Part shown: piece by piece, positions 35,274 to 45,133 of the stretch | Position numbering within the stretch: position 1 is the first letter of the stretch | Layout of the letters: each line of letters opens with the position of its first letter | Source of the DNA: Posidonia oceanica | Lineage: Eukaryota; Streptophyta; Magnoliopsida; Alismatales; Posidoniaceae | Direction: 5' to 3' | NCBI GenBank assembly: GCA_037176725.1 | Contig: JAZBRS010000020.1 | Location: forward strand, 57,006,001 to 57,070,000 | Length of the DNA stretch: 64,000 nt | Position numbers and translations under genes: made by a program | The notes under the pieces: model-generated | Databases searched by the model: none | What the model was told of the DNA's origin: nothing | What the model saw: the letters and a program-made list of their open reading frames with translations, nothing else

Positions 35274-38200
35274 ATGGCTCTATCAGTTCGTCCTCCTTCT
35301 GTCTCTGTCGTCCCTGAGGTTCCTCCGAGGCCAGTTCCTGCATTTCTTGCATCAACCTCTGCACCTCCGCCTCGACCCTCGTCGCAACTGCTCACGGTTC
35401 CGACGATGGGGGCCCGTCTACTGCCTCCTGCACAACACTTAGCACAGCATGCTCCACTTCCTTCTGGTGGTCAACCCTTTGGATCGGCTGGAACCCAGTA
35501 CCTCACTGGCTCGCTGTCTGGCACCCCGCCTGTACAGCAACTGGTGCTCCGTCATCCACCCCCTATCCCAGCACAGCATGGCATTTATTCTTCTCCTCTT
35601 CACCAAGTCCAGCATCCTGCATACACTCCTGCATACACTATCCCCCAGCACGGATACGCCGGCCATCCCGTTGCTCCACCAGGCGACGCTATGGTAGATC
35701 TGGAGGAGCACTTAGGTGCGACCCATTCGGCGTATGTGCTCACTACCCCTGCTGATCCCTCTCCTACAGCAGCAATTCCAGACCCCATCAATAACCGGAT
35801 GGACGTCTTGGAGAAGGCACTACGACTAGTGCAGGGTACTGAGCACCAGACCTACCAATTTCGGGACCTCTGCTGCTTTCCAGAGGCGGTACTCCCTCCG
35901 AAGTTCAAAATCCCGGACTTCGAGAAGTATAATGGTAGGGGCTGCCCCGTAGCACACTTGAAGGCGTATTGCGGTGATCTCGCTCAACTTCAGGCTGACG
36001 AGAGGTTGCTGATCCGCTTGTTCCAGAAAAGTTTGACCGGGCCGGCACTCAAGTGGTTCACATCACTCGATATGTCAGCCATCAAGACTTGGAACGACCT
36101 CAGTCAGGCGTTCCTGGAGCAATACTCCTTCAACCTCGATCTTGTCCCAAAGAGGGCGGACTTGATCGCCATCAAGCAGAACTCTGGCGAGCCGTTCGGG
36201 GAATACGTCGGCCGCTGGCGCGCCCTTGCCTCTCAAGTTCGAGATAGACCCTCTGACGAGGAATCTATCGAGATCGTCATCAAAGGGGCGCAGTCGTCTC
36301 TCGGAGCTCTGCTTAGCATTCAGCCAGTCACTACTTTTGCGGCACTCATCAGAGCTGGAGCGCACGTGGAGAGTTCTTTACGGAGTGGCAACTTCCCGGC
36401 TCTCTCTGCATTCGCTAAGCAGGCAGCGATCAGCAGCAACAGTGCCAGCAGCAGCATCTCCAACAACAACAACAGCGGCAGCAACAACAACCGTCCGAAG
36501 AGGAAGGATTCGCCGAAATCCGCTGTTGCATTCGTCGATTCTCCTGCTGTGCCTGTTCGCTTGCCGTCTCGGCCTGCCCCAGCTCAGATGGTGTACGCTC
36601 CTGCACTTAGGAACCCGCACACACCGCACATCACTACCACCGCTAGACCGGTCTATCCTGCCGCACCGGTTCAGCAAGGCTCACACCCAAGGCAAAGAAG
36701 ACCACCCGCTGAGAGGAGGAATTTCACCCCACTGGTGGAACCACTCACGGACATCTTGCCGAAGGTGGCATCGCTCCTGAAGTTCCCGGAGGTTCGTCCG
36801 CCGCCAAGCCCTCTGCCGCATTGGTTTAGGCCGGACCTCTTCTGCAATTTCCATCGAAGTGTCGGGCATTCGATGGATAATTGCTTTTCCCTGCGGAACG
36901 CAATTCAGGACTTGATCGAATCGGGAACGATTGTGATCGACACGCACGAGGCATCCACTCAAGCACGCACTCATGCATCTACATCTCCAACTGTTCCCCC
37001 GCATTCTGGCATCGTCCGCCAACCTCTACCAGAGCACTCTTATCCGGGAGGGGCGGGAACCTCAGGCGTCCACTCTGTCTTTCCTTCTGGGCCTGCTGCC
37101 TCTGAAGTAGACCCTTCCGATCTTATCTCTGACATCTCTGAGCCTTTTCCGGTCAGTCTCTATCTCGCGGCAGTTGTCGGCTCCGAGTCGGGAATCCATT
37201 TGATCCGACCGCGTGCTAGGCCGGAGCGCCCTCTCGCGCCTCCCACCGTGCTCCCTCAGGCTCAATCCCCTGTGCACCTTCTAGCTAGGGCCCAGCCTAG
37301 TTCCCCTATCCACCTTTTAGGGCGACCTCAGCCACACCTTCTAGGCAGACCTCAACTTACCCCAACCTTCCCACCACAACAACCATATCCCCTAGATAGA
37401 CCTCAGCCACACCTCCTAGGCAGACCTCAACCTGCCCCAGCCTTCCCACCACAACAACCATATCCCTTAGAACGACCTCAGTATCCTGTAGGTCCCCCTG
37501 TAACCCCTCCTGTGCTCACAGCACGTGCTCCAGTCGTCATTGATTTGACCCTGGACACCCATCGCGTCCCTTACAGCTATGCCACAGAAATGTGCGCGGA
37601 AGTAACACGATCGGGGAGGGTTTATAGGCCCCCAGTGCCGGCAACTAGGCCAACTCACCCTAGACCTGTTATGCCCCCACCCTCAAGCCAACCCATAGCA
37701 GATCCAACCCCAGATCAGCCTGTGGTTAGCCAAATCCCTACCCAGCCTGTAGTAACCCAGCTTCCTGCCACTACCCCCTTAGAACCTGCTAGAGCTACCC
37801 CTCCAGCTGCTAGGAGAAGCCAACCTAAAGCAGACTTAACCTCCCAGCTTAAGAAGGTCAAAGCCGACATCTCCATCTGGGATTTGATCCACACTTCTGC
37901 CGAGCACCGCGAGGCTTTTCTTCGCGTGTTCCAAGCTGCTCGTGTGTCCCAGTCCATTGAGCCTTCTGCCTTGGAGAGCATGGTTGGGTTAATCGCGGAG
38001 CCCCAGGTCATCTCTTTTACGAGTGATGAGCTACCTCCGGCGGGGATTAATCACAACCAGCCCCTATTCGTCACGGTGCAGTTCAAAAACTTCCGCATTC
38101 CCCTAACACTGGTTGATAACGGGTCAGGCCTTAACGTCTGCCCCTTGCGTACAGCAACCAAGCTTGGATTCAAAGCCGAGGATATCACGCCAGTCGTGAA

Positions 38201-39356
38201 GGGAATGACTGCTTTTGACAACACTCACCATGACGCTCTAGGGATTCTGATTATCCCTCTGGCTATCGGTCCGGTCGTCTTCGACATAGAATTCTATGTC
38301 GTCGACTTGAAGCCTAACTTCAATCTTCTGCTTGGGCGCCCTTGGCTCCACAAGCATCAGGTCCTTCCTTCGACCCTCCATCGAATGATAAAGTACCGTC
38401 ATGGCGATGATGTCATTGTCGTCATGGCGGAGAACTTTGAGAAGGAGCGGATTGAAGCAGTCTCTCCCGTGTCTTCACAATCTATCCCATTTGACCCCGA
38501 GACTTCTGAAGCCCTCTATCGCGTTAACCGGTGCGAGCCAGTTAACTTCGTTCCTGATCTTGAACGTGTCAACTCCTTGGCCGTTCATAGTAACCCCTTT
38601 CGAATGGTCGAGAATGTATGTCACAGGTGGGGTTACACGAAGGGCACGCCGCTCGGGCGTCACGGCCAAGGGATCGCAGAGCCGATCGTAGCAGTGGAGC
38701 GAAGGAAATCGGAAGGCCTCGGCTACGAACCAAAGCTCAACGAAGATCACTGCTTCCAGCTCAAAGATCGTGAAGCAGCCATTCCCAGAGACCTCACTAA
38801 CTTTACCAGTGCAGGGATTCTGGGATCAACCGACCACCAAGCCACAGCGCCGGCAGAGGATTGGGTGTGTATTGAGGACTACTACTCGGATGAGGAGCAG
38901 TCTGGCACAACAGAGGCAGTCCCAATCGGCACAGCAGAAACAGTGGTCAGAGCAGAGGCCCCACAGTCAGTCTTTTCAGCTCTCCCTCTGGCAGATATAG
39001 CAGGCAGCTCAGCAGGCCCTGTGGCAGAACAAGCAAGTTCCCACTCTTTTGCAGCCACATCTGCATCACAAGTTCAGGCAGCAGTGCAGGAGTTAGAGAC
39101 ACTCCTTCTGACAGAACCAAACATGCTACCGGCGGTCACAACCACATCAGTGCCACTGTCCCCATCTCTGGAGGGACCATCTATCAGCTCAGTCAGCAGC
39201 GCGGCTCAGCCCGCTCCCTCAGCATCATCTTCAGGAATGCAGCTGGCGCAGTCCGCTTCACATTCTCCTGACAACCAGCAGCAGCTCTCATGGCAAGACC
39301 CCATGGCGTCAGAGGCTGCACTCTCTCAGTTACGGCCCGATACAAAAGGCCAATGA
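35274..39356 (+). CDS. gag-pro: Gag-protease polyprotein of element C
   Basis: 1360 codons. Residues 1-190 are Pro/Gln-rich. The gag core lies at about 215-350 (F-E-K-Y-N-G-R-G-C, K-W-F-T-S-L-D-M-S, G-E-P-F-G-E-Y-V). A zinc-knuckle-like motif is C524-x2-H527-x4-H532-x4-C537, where the usual second Cys is His. A Pro-rich linker with a 75-bp duplication follows, then an aspartic protease with catalytic D948 in L-V-D-N-G-S and L-L-G-R-P-W-L about 80 residues on. The Ser/Gln-rich tail ends at TGA. Gag would form the particle and bind RNA; the protease would cut the polyproteins. Pol overlaps its end in the -1 frame. Uninterrupted, consistent with a young copy. Confidence 0.92.
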   Translation: MALSVRPPSVSVVPEVPPRPVPAFLASTSAPPPRPSSQLLTVPTMGARLLPPAQHLAQHAPLPSGGQPFGSAGTQYLTGSLSGTPPVQQLVLRHPPPIPAQHGIYSSPLHQVQHPAYTPAYTIPQHGYAGHPVAPPGDAMVDLEEHLGATHSAYVLTTPADPSPTAAIPDPINNRMDVLEKALRLVQGTEHQTYQFRDLCCFPEAVLPPKFKIPDFEKYNGRGCPVAHLKAYCGDLAQLQADERLLIRLFQKSLTGPALKWFTSLDMSAIKTWNDLSQAFLEQYSFNLDLVPKRADLIAIKQNSGEPFGEYVGRWRALASQVRDRPSDEESIEIVIKGAQSSLGALLSIQPVTTFAALIRAGAHVESSLRSGNFPALSAFAKQAAISSNSASSSISNNNNSGSNNNRPKRKDSPKSAVAFVDSPAVPVRLPSRPAPAQMVYAPALRNPHTPHITTTARPVYPAAPVQQGSHPRQRRPPAERRNFTPLVEPLTDILPKVASLLKFPEVRPPPSPLPHWFRPDLFCNFHRSVGHSMDNCFSLRNAIQDLIESGTIVIDTHEASTQARTHASTSPTVPPHSGIVRQPLPEHSYPGGAGTSGVHSVFPSGPAASEVDPSDLISDISEPFPVSLYLAAVVGSESGIHLIRPRARPERPLAPPTVLPQAQSPVHLLARAQPSSPIHLLGRPQPHLLGRPQLTPTFPPQQPYPLDRPQPHLLGRPQPAPAFPPQQPYPLERPQYPVGPPVTPPVLTARAPVVIDLTLDTHRVPYSYATEMCAEVTRSGRVYRPPVPATRPTHPRPVMPPPSSQPIADPTPDQPVVSQIPTQPVVTQLPATTPLEPARATPPAARRSQPKADLTSQLKKVKADISIWDLIHTSAEHREAFLRVFQAARVSQSIEPSALESMVGLIAEPQVISFTSDELPPAGINHNQPLFVTVQFKNFRIPLTLVDNGSGLNVCPLRTATKLGFKAEDITPVVKGMTAFDNTHHDALGILIIPLAIGPVVFDIEFYVVDLKPNFNLLLGRPWLHKHQVLPSTLHRMIKYRHGDDVIVVMAENFEKERIEAVSPVSSQSIPFDPETSEALYRVNRCEPVNFVPDLERVNSLAVHSNPFRMVENVCHRWGYTKGTPLGRHGQGIAEPIVAVERRKSEGLGYEPKLNEDHCFQLKDREAAIPRDLTNFTSAGILGSTDHQATAPAEDWVCIEDYYSDEEQSGTTEAVPIGTAETVVRAEAPQSVFSALPLADIAGSSAGPVAEQASSHSFAATSASQVQAAVQELETLLLTEPNMLPAVTTTSVPLSPSLEGPSISSVSSAAQPAPSASSSGMQLAQSASHSPDNQQQLSWQDPMASEAALSQLRPDTKGQ
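37326..37475 (+). repeat. 75-bp in-frame tandem duplication in gag linker
   Basis: Two copies of a 75-base unit (37326-37400, 37401-37475) encode a 25-residue block with P-H-L-L-G-R-P-Q and F-P-P-Q-Q-P-Y-P-L. They differ at a few bases, and partial H-L-L-G-R-P-Q copies precede them. In-frame growth of the Pro-rich linker appears to be tolerated. Confidence 0.85.
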
Positions 39357-42300
39357 GCACTACACTCTCCGGGCCCCTGAGCCCCCTGAAGAGCACCCCT
39401 GCTTATTCTCCAACAGTGACCCTGGAAGCCTATCCGTCGATAGCACCACTGGCCTGTCTATTTGGGCCATCTACATCAGAGTTGCCACCATCGGACGCGC
39501 CCGTGAACCAGATCATGCAGACCCCAAGGGCGGCGATCTGTCTTGCAGCCGGGCCAGTGCCGCAGGCCCCCGGTGCCTACTACGTCGACTCCCCCTCGGA
39601 CGAAGAAGAAGGAGTGGCAATAGAAGCCCAGGTCGATTCCTGGATGTCCGATTTAGAGTTGCTTTATCAAGAACAACTCAAGTCGATAGCAGATGACCTG
39701 GTAGATCACCAAGCTGCAGAAAGGAAAGGGAAAGCCGTAGTTATAGACCCTCCTCTGCAAGAGGACCATGCCTCTATCATGGTCCTAGAAGACTCAGCAG
39801 CGCCGGACTCCCCTAGACCAGATGAGCTCATCACTCTTCAACCAAAAGGCGGGTCTAGGTGGTTTGTGCAACCCATGCCTCACCTGAGCAATATACCGAG
39901 CGGCAGTAACCAGATCAGTCGCCAGTCTGGCGTATCCTCCACAAGCACACTAGAAGACCCAGAGGGAGGAGCATCAGCAGTAGATGCTACAGTAACAGAG
40001 CAGAATGCCTCAGCAGCAGAGCAGTCAGCAGCCTCATCAGCCTCAGCAGCAGAACAATCAGCAGTATCAGCAGTAGAGTCAGCTAAGCCCTCAGCAGTAT
40101 CAACAGAGCACTCAGCAGAGCCAGCCAGGCCAGAGCAAACAGTAGAAGGAGTTGCTGGGACGGAGGTCGCGCACCGAGGCTACAAGAATACTCGAGTGAG
40201 CGTGACCATCCTGAAACGTCACCAGGGCCAAGCAGTGGAACACATGCACTCTTTCAACATCACAAGCCCTTCCTTCGAGAAAGAGATCCTCTCAGAACTT
40301 ATTGCCTATGGAGAGGAGGATGATACGGGCATGGACGAGACTGACGAACCTTTGCCCGAGTTCCGGCCCTATGACGACGACCCAGAAGGCCCCAATCTCC
40401 ATGTTGAAGAAGAAACGGAGGTTGTCAACATCGGCACAGCTGAGGAAGTTAGAGAAGTTTGCATCAGTGCCCAGCTGTCCGCCCAGGCCCGAGCAGAATT
40501 CATCGCATTCCTGAAAGAATATGCGGATGTCTTCGCCTGGAGTTATGAAGATATGGTCGGCCTTGACATAGAGATAGTGGTGCACAATCTGCCCTTAAAT
40601 CCGGATGCCAAGCCAGTAAAGCAGAAATTGAGAAGATGGCGACCGCAGTGGCTGCTCATGATCAAGGAAGAGATAATGAAGCAGCTTGGAGTCAACTTTC
40701 TGAAGGTCGTTCTTTATCCTGAATGGCTGGCAAACATTGTACCTGTGCCCAAGAAAGATGGCCGAATCCGGATCTGTATCGACTACAGGGACCTGAACAA
40801 GGCGAGTCCCAAGGACGACTTTCCATTGCCCCACATTGACGTCCTAGTCGACAATACAGCAGGCCACAAGATGCTCTCCTTCATGGACGGCTTTTCTGGA
40901 TACAATCAGATCAAGATGGCAGAAGAGGACGTGGAAAAGACTTCATTCATCACCCCTTGGGGAGTCTTCTGCTACCAAGTCATGCCGTTCGGCCTGAAGA
41001 ATGCTGGTGCAACCTATCAGAGGGCCATGACTGCGCTATTCCACGACCTCATGCACCAAGAAGTGGAGGTCTATGTAGACGATATAATTGCCAAAACCAA
41101 AGAGCCTGAAGATCATCTTGCCTGTCTCAGAAAGCTCTTTGATCGTCTACGGAAGTATAAACTGCGCCTGAATCCCAAGAAGTGCGTATTCGGGGTATCT
41201 TCTAGCAAATTGCTCGGCTACATTGTTAGCCAAAGGGGGATTGAGGTGGACCCGTTGAAAGCGCAAGCCATCGTGGACATGCCACCCCCTAGAACTGAAA
41301 AAGAAGTCAGAAGTCTACTTGGGCGTTTACAATATATCAGTCGCTTCATTGCACAGCTTATGCCCATCTGCGAACCCATATTCAAGCTCTTAAAGAAGAA
41401 TGCGCAGATTCACTGGAGCGAGGAGTGTCAGGCTGCATTTGCCAAGATCAAGCAGCTATTGATCAAGCCTCCTGTCCTGGTCCCGCCTACGCCGGGGAGA
41501 CCTTTGCTTCTCTACCTTTCTACCACGCAGCATTCCATGGGCGCCGTCTTGGGCCAACATGATGAATCTGGTAGGAAGGAGCACGCCATCTACTACCTGA
41601 GCAAGAAGTTCAATGAATGTGAAGCCAGGTACACAACACTAGAGAAGACTTGCTTATCACTTGTCTGGGCTGCACAGAAGCTAAGGCACTACATGATGGC
41701 ATACCCAGTGCAGCTCTTATGCCGGCATGATCCCATCAAATTCCTCTTTCAGAAGCCGGCCATGGTGGGCAGATGTGCTAAGTGGCAGGTGTTATTGTCT
41801 CAGTACGACATCACCTTTGTCACACAGAAGTCCATGAAGGGTCAAGCAATGGCGGACCATCTTGCTGACCTCCCTCTGCCTGAATACCAACCCCTCCAGA
41901 CGCAGTTCCCTGATGAAGACATTCTCTTTGCAATGGAGGACTCTGAGCAGAAAAATCCTGAAGAACCAGAGGAATGGCAGCTCTACTTTGATGGTGCAGT
42001 CAACAAGAAGGGCCGAGGAGTAGGCGCAGTGCTGGCCACGCCCCAAGGACAGATGACTCCTTTCGCGAGGAAGCTGACTTTCACCTGCACAAACAACGAA
42101 GCAGAATACGAAGCATGCATCCTGGGGTTGAAAGTCGCCCTCGAGCATGAGGCGCAGAAGCTGCATGTGCACGGCGATGCCATGCTGGTAATTTCTCAAG
42201 TGAACGGCGAATGGAAGACAAAAGATCCCAAGCTTGTGCCGTATCACGAACACCTGCTGAGGCTGATGAAAGAATTCAAGAGCATCCGCTTCACATACCT

Positions 42301-43699
42301 GAACAGAGCGAAGAACGCGTATGCAGACGCACTAGCAACTCTAGCATCCTGGCTCACTATATCAGAAAACAGCACTGTGGATGTATCAGTCACTCGCATT
42401 GAGCAGCCTGCATACTGCATGAGCATAGAAGAAGCGGATCCCGCAGAGGGGCAGCCCTGGTATCAAGACATAAAATCTTTCCTGGAGTCTGGTAACTTTC
42501 CTCCTGATACCACGGCAGCAGACAAGAGAACTTTGGCGCGTCTGGCGTCAAAGTATGTGTTAGGGGCCGGGCAGCTGTACAGAAGGTCTTACAATCAGAT
42601 GCTACTGCGCTGCCTGAACAAATCGGAGGCAGATACGCTGATGCTTCAAGTGCATGCGGGGACATGTGACCCGCAAATGAACAGCGTCCTCCTGGCCAAG
42701 AAGATCATGCTTCAAGGATATTTCTGGCAAACCATGGAAGCAGACTGCTGCCGGTTCGTGCGTAGATGCCACAACTGTCAGATCCATGGTAACTTCATCA
42801 AAGCCCCTCCACATCAGCTGCACAACATGTCTTCGCCATGGCCTTTCTCCACATGGGGGATCGATGTCATCGGCGCCATCCACCCCGCTGCTTCAAATGG
42901 TCATCGTTACATTCTGGTAGCGATCGATTACTTTACCAAGTGGGTGGAAGCAGCCTCTTACAGAACAGTCACCGCTGCGGCAACAGAAAAATTTATCAGA
43001 AACAATATTGTTGCCCGATATGGGGTCCCGCACTCTGTCATCTCTGATAACGGTTCAAATTTCATTGCCAAAAGGATCGAAGAATACCTACATAGTCTCA
43101 AGATCAAGCACCATCGATCCTCGCCTTATCGGCCTCAGATGAACGGAGCAGTGGAATCTGCAAACAAGAACATTGTCAAGATTCTGAAGAAAATGGCAGA
43201 AATCCACAAGGATTGGCACGACAAGCTCCCGTACGCACTCTGGGCGTACAGGACATCAATCCGGACCTCTACAGGAGCCACCCCGTACTCTCTGGTGTAC
43301 GGCATGGAAGCAGTGTTACCTGTTGAAGTGGAGATCCCCTCTCTGCGGATCCTGCGGGAAGCTGAGTTGGAAGAAGCAGAATGGGTCGAAGACCGCTGCG
43401 TCCAACTGAACTTGATTGATGAGCGCAGATTGCAAGCCATGCACAACGCTCACTGCTATCAGAAGCGGATGGCCAGAGCATTCTTGAAGAAGGTCCAGCC
43501 CAGAAGCTTTCAGCCAGGGGACCTTGTCTTGCGCGCCATTCATTTGCCTGACGGTCGAGGAAAATTCCGACCCAATTGGCGCGGCCCCTTTGTGGTCAAA
43601 CAGATCTTCTCAGGAGGCGCTGTAACTCTTGAAGATATGGACCAGATTGAGCAGTCTGAGCCCGTCAACCTCTGCTATCTCAAGAAGTACTATCAGTAG
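39290..43699 (+). CDS. pol: Pol of element C: reverse transcriptase, RNase H, archaeal-type RNase H, integrase
   Basis: 1469 codons without a break, in the -1 frame relative to gag. The frame opens after TGA 39269-39271 and has its first ATG at 39290, inside the end of gag. Residues 1-400 form a low-complexity acidic/Ser-rich linker. RT spans about 440-660, with D-Y-R-D-L-N-K and the catalytic Y595-V-D-D. RNase H lies at about 735-860. The second RNase H (W-Q-L-Y-F-D-G-A, then N-N-E-A-E-Y-E-A) lies at about 894-1020. Integrase has a zinc-binding segment (H-A-G-T-C to C-H-N-C, about 1120-1165), core D1192, D1253, E1289 with 35 residues between the last two, and a C-terminal domain with G-P-F-V-V-K ending K-K-Y-Y-Q. 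The double RNase H marks the Tat lineage. How pol is reached (splicing as in Ogre, frameshift or new start) is open. Confidence 0.95.
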   Translation: MARPHGVRGCTLSVTARYKRPMSTTLSGPLSPLKSTPAYSPTVTLEAYPSIAPLACLFGPSTSELPPSDAPVNQIMQTPRAAICLAAGPVPQAPGAYYVDSPSDEEEGVAIEAQVDSWMSDLELLYQEQLKSIADDLVDHQAAERKGKAVVIDPPLQEDHASIMVLEDSAAPDSPRPDELITLQPKGGSRWFVQPMPHLSNIPSGSNQISRQSGVSSTSTLEDPEGGASAVDATVTEQNASAAEQSAASSASAAEQSAVSAVESAKPSAVSTEHSAEPARPEQTVEGVAGTEVAHRGYKNTRVSVTILKRHQGQAVEHMHSFNITSPSFEKEILSELIAYGEEDDTGMDETDEPLPEFRPYDDDPEGPNLHVEEETEVVNIGTAEEVREVCISAQLSAQARAEFIAFLKEYADVFAWSYEDMVGLDIEIVVHNLPLNPDAKPVKQKLRRWRPQWLLMIKEEIMKQLGVNFLKVVLYPEWLANIVPVPKKDGRIRICIDYRDLNKASPKDDFPLPHIDVLVDNTAGHKMLSFMDGFSGYNQIKMAEEDVEKTSFITPWGVFCYQVMPFGLKNAGATYQRAMTALFHDLMHQEVEVYVDDIIAKTKEPEDHLACLRKLFDRLRKYKLRLNPKKCVFGVSSSKLLGYIVSQRGIEVDPLKAQAIVDMPPPRTEKEVRSLLGRLQYISRFIAQLMPICEPIFKLLKKNAQIHWSEECQAAFAKIKQLLIKPPVLVPPTPGRPLLLYLSTTQHSMGAVLGQHDESGRKEHAIYYLSKKFNECEARYTTLEKTCLSLVWAAQKLRHYMMAYPVQLLCRHDPIKFLFQKPAMVGRCAKWQVLLSQYDITFVTQKSMKGQAMADHLADLPLPEYQPLQTQFPDEDILFAMEDSEQKNPEEPEEWQLYFDGAVNKKGRGVGAVLATPQGQMTPFARKLTFTCTNNEAEYEACILGLKVALEHEAQKLHVHGDAMLVISQVNGEWKTKDPKLVPYHEHLLRLMKEFKSIRFTYLNRAKNAYADALATLASWLTISENSTVDVSVTRIEQPAYCMSIEEADPAEGQPWYQDIKSFLESGNFPPDTTAADKRTLARLASKYVLGAGQLYRRSYNQMLLRCLNKSEADTLMLQVHAGTCDPQMNSVLLAKKIMLQGYFWQTMEADCCRFVRRCHNCQIHGNFIKAPPHQLHNMSSPWPFSTWGIDVIGAIHPAASNGHRYILVAIDYFTKWVEAASYRTVTAAATEKFIRNNIVARYGVPHSVISDNGSNFIAKRIEEYLHSLKIKHHRSSPYRPQMNGAVESANKNIVKILKKMAEIHKDWHDKLPYALWAYRTSIRTSTGATPYSLVYGMEAVLPVEVEIPSLRILREAELEEAEWVEDRCVQLNLIDERRLQAMHNAHCYQKRMARAFLKKVQPRSFQPGDLVLRAIHLPDGRGKFRPNWRGPFVVKQIFSGGAVTLEDMDQIEQSEPVNLCYLKKYYQ

Positions 43700-45133
43700 C
43701 CGAAAGCGGCCCCGTTGCGGATGCCCTTCTCCCACCTACACTTACATTCTCGCCTTCTTGCTTCAACTCTACTTCAAATCATCATCATCACCCTTTCAAC
43801 TCTTGCATTCTTTCCTTTCAAATCATCATCATCATCCTCTCAAACATCGCATCTTTTGCCCGGTGATGAAAATCGGAAGTGCTTGCCTGCTCTGGAAAGA
43901 GTCATCCTGCCTCACCTGGCACTACTTAGATGTCTTAGCAAGTGAGGGAGCCACCACCAACGAGGACAGGCGAACCGCCTAATCTCGCAAGGACATACAC
44001 CTCTGAGGGAGAAAAAATGTTAGGATGTGAGTCTGGAAAAAGCGAGAGCAGACATCTAGGCTTGGGCACGTCCAAGGAACAGAAGACGAAGACAGAAGCC
44101 GGCCCTAGAGATAGGGGTGTGCAGTCTAACCCTGCTCCTTCTACCCATCACACAGCAGACCCGAAGCCTAAATCCATTATAATTCAAACATCCTTCTTTT
44201 GCCACCAGGATGGGGATAGCAAAAGCCTGAAAAAAAAAAAAAAAAAAAGGGGGGATCAAAAAAAAGGGGATAGAACAAAAACAAAAACAAAAAAAGGAGA
44301 AAAGCAAGCAAAACAAAAAAAAAAAAAAAACAAAAAAAAAACACTGGCATCGTTATCCCCCATACTTACTAGAGATCCCCAGCATGTCAAGCTTGAAAAA
44401 GGGATCTGCCACATCCTCCCAAGAGCAACACTTACCCTTCTCCTAGCTAGGGGCAGGGAAAGACTGCATACCTATGAGGGAGAAATCAATCAAAAGTGAG
44501 AGTTGAAAGAATAGGCGTAGGTCCTGAGAGTGCGGCAAGTAGCCTGTCCTCACCACACCACCACCCATATAATGCCAACAACCCGTTCCGGAGCGTCACC
44601 AACAAGCCAAGAGTCTGAGTAGGGCCCAGTGAGTCAAGGACCACTCCCTTCCCTTGCAGCAGGCACCAAAGCACTCCGTATACTGAGGGCACTCAAGCAT
44701 ACTCATATATCCAAGCATACTCATCCCTTCAAACATACCACTCATCTTCATAAGCATATCACTTGCATCTCGCATACATGCATCCCCATCTATCCTTCCT
44801 TTCCTGCCAATCTCTCCGCTCTGCAACACGCTCAGGCCCTGAGGCAGTACTTCTCCCCAGCAGGGTGCGTCGACGACACTCGAGCTGCACTGGTCCAGAT
44901 CTCCTGCCAGCCCTCGCCCCCGTGTCCGCAAGACTGCTGCAGAATCCCTTTGCTTATCCGTGCTTAACTGCTATGTTCTGTTATCAACTGCTAAATGCAT
45001 ATGAAACTACATTTTTCAGCTTCAGACTTTGTCTTCTATCAAGGATTATATGCCTGCGAGATCTGACTGTTTACTGATAGCAGGTACATTCAAGCTTTGC
45101 ATCCATCAGCCTCTGTCTTCTGCAATCAGCGCA
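43700..45133 (+). other. Spacer between pol and the extra ORF, element C
   Basis: Non-coding. A short block with 'atcatcatcatc' repeats (43775-43850); a block conserved in A and B (43905-43950, 'ctacttagatgtcttagc'); an A-rich tract with runs up to 18 A (44230-44342); and a second conserved block with 'gagtcaaggaccactccct' (44620-44660). CAG|GT at 45081-45083, preceded by a T-rich stretch, is conserved in B (56621-56619) and A (1752-1750) and resembles a 3' splice site about 50 bases before the extra ORF. Confidence 0.65.
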
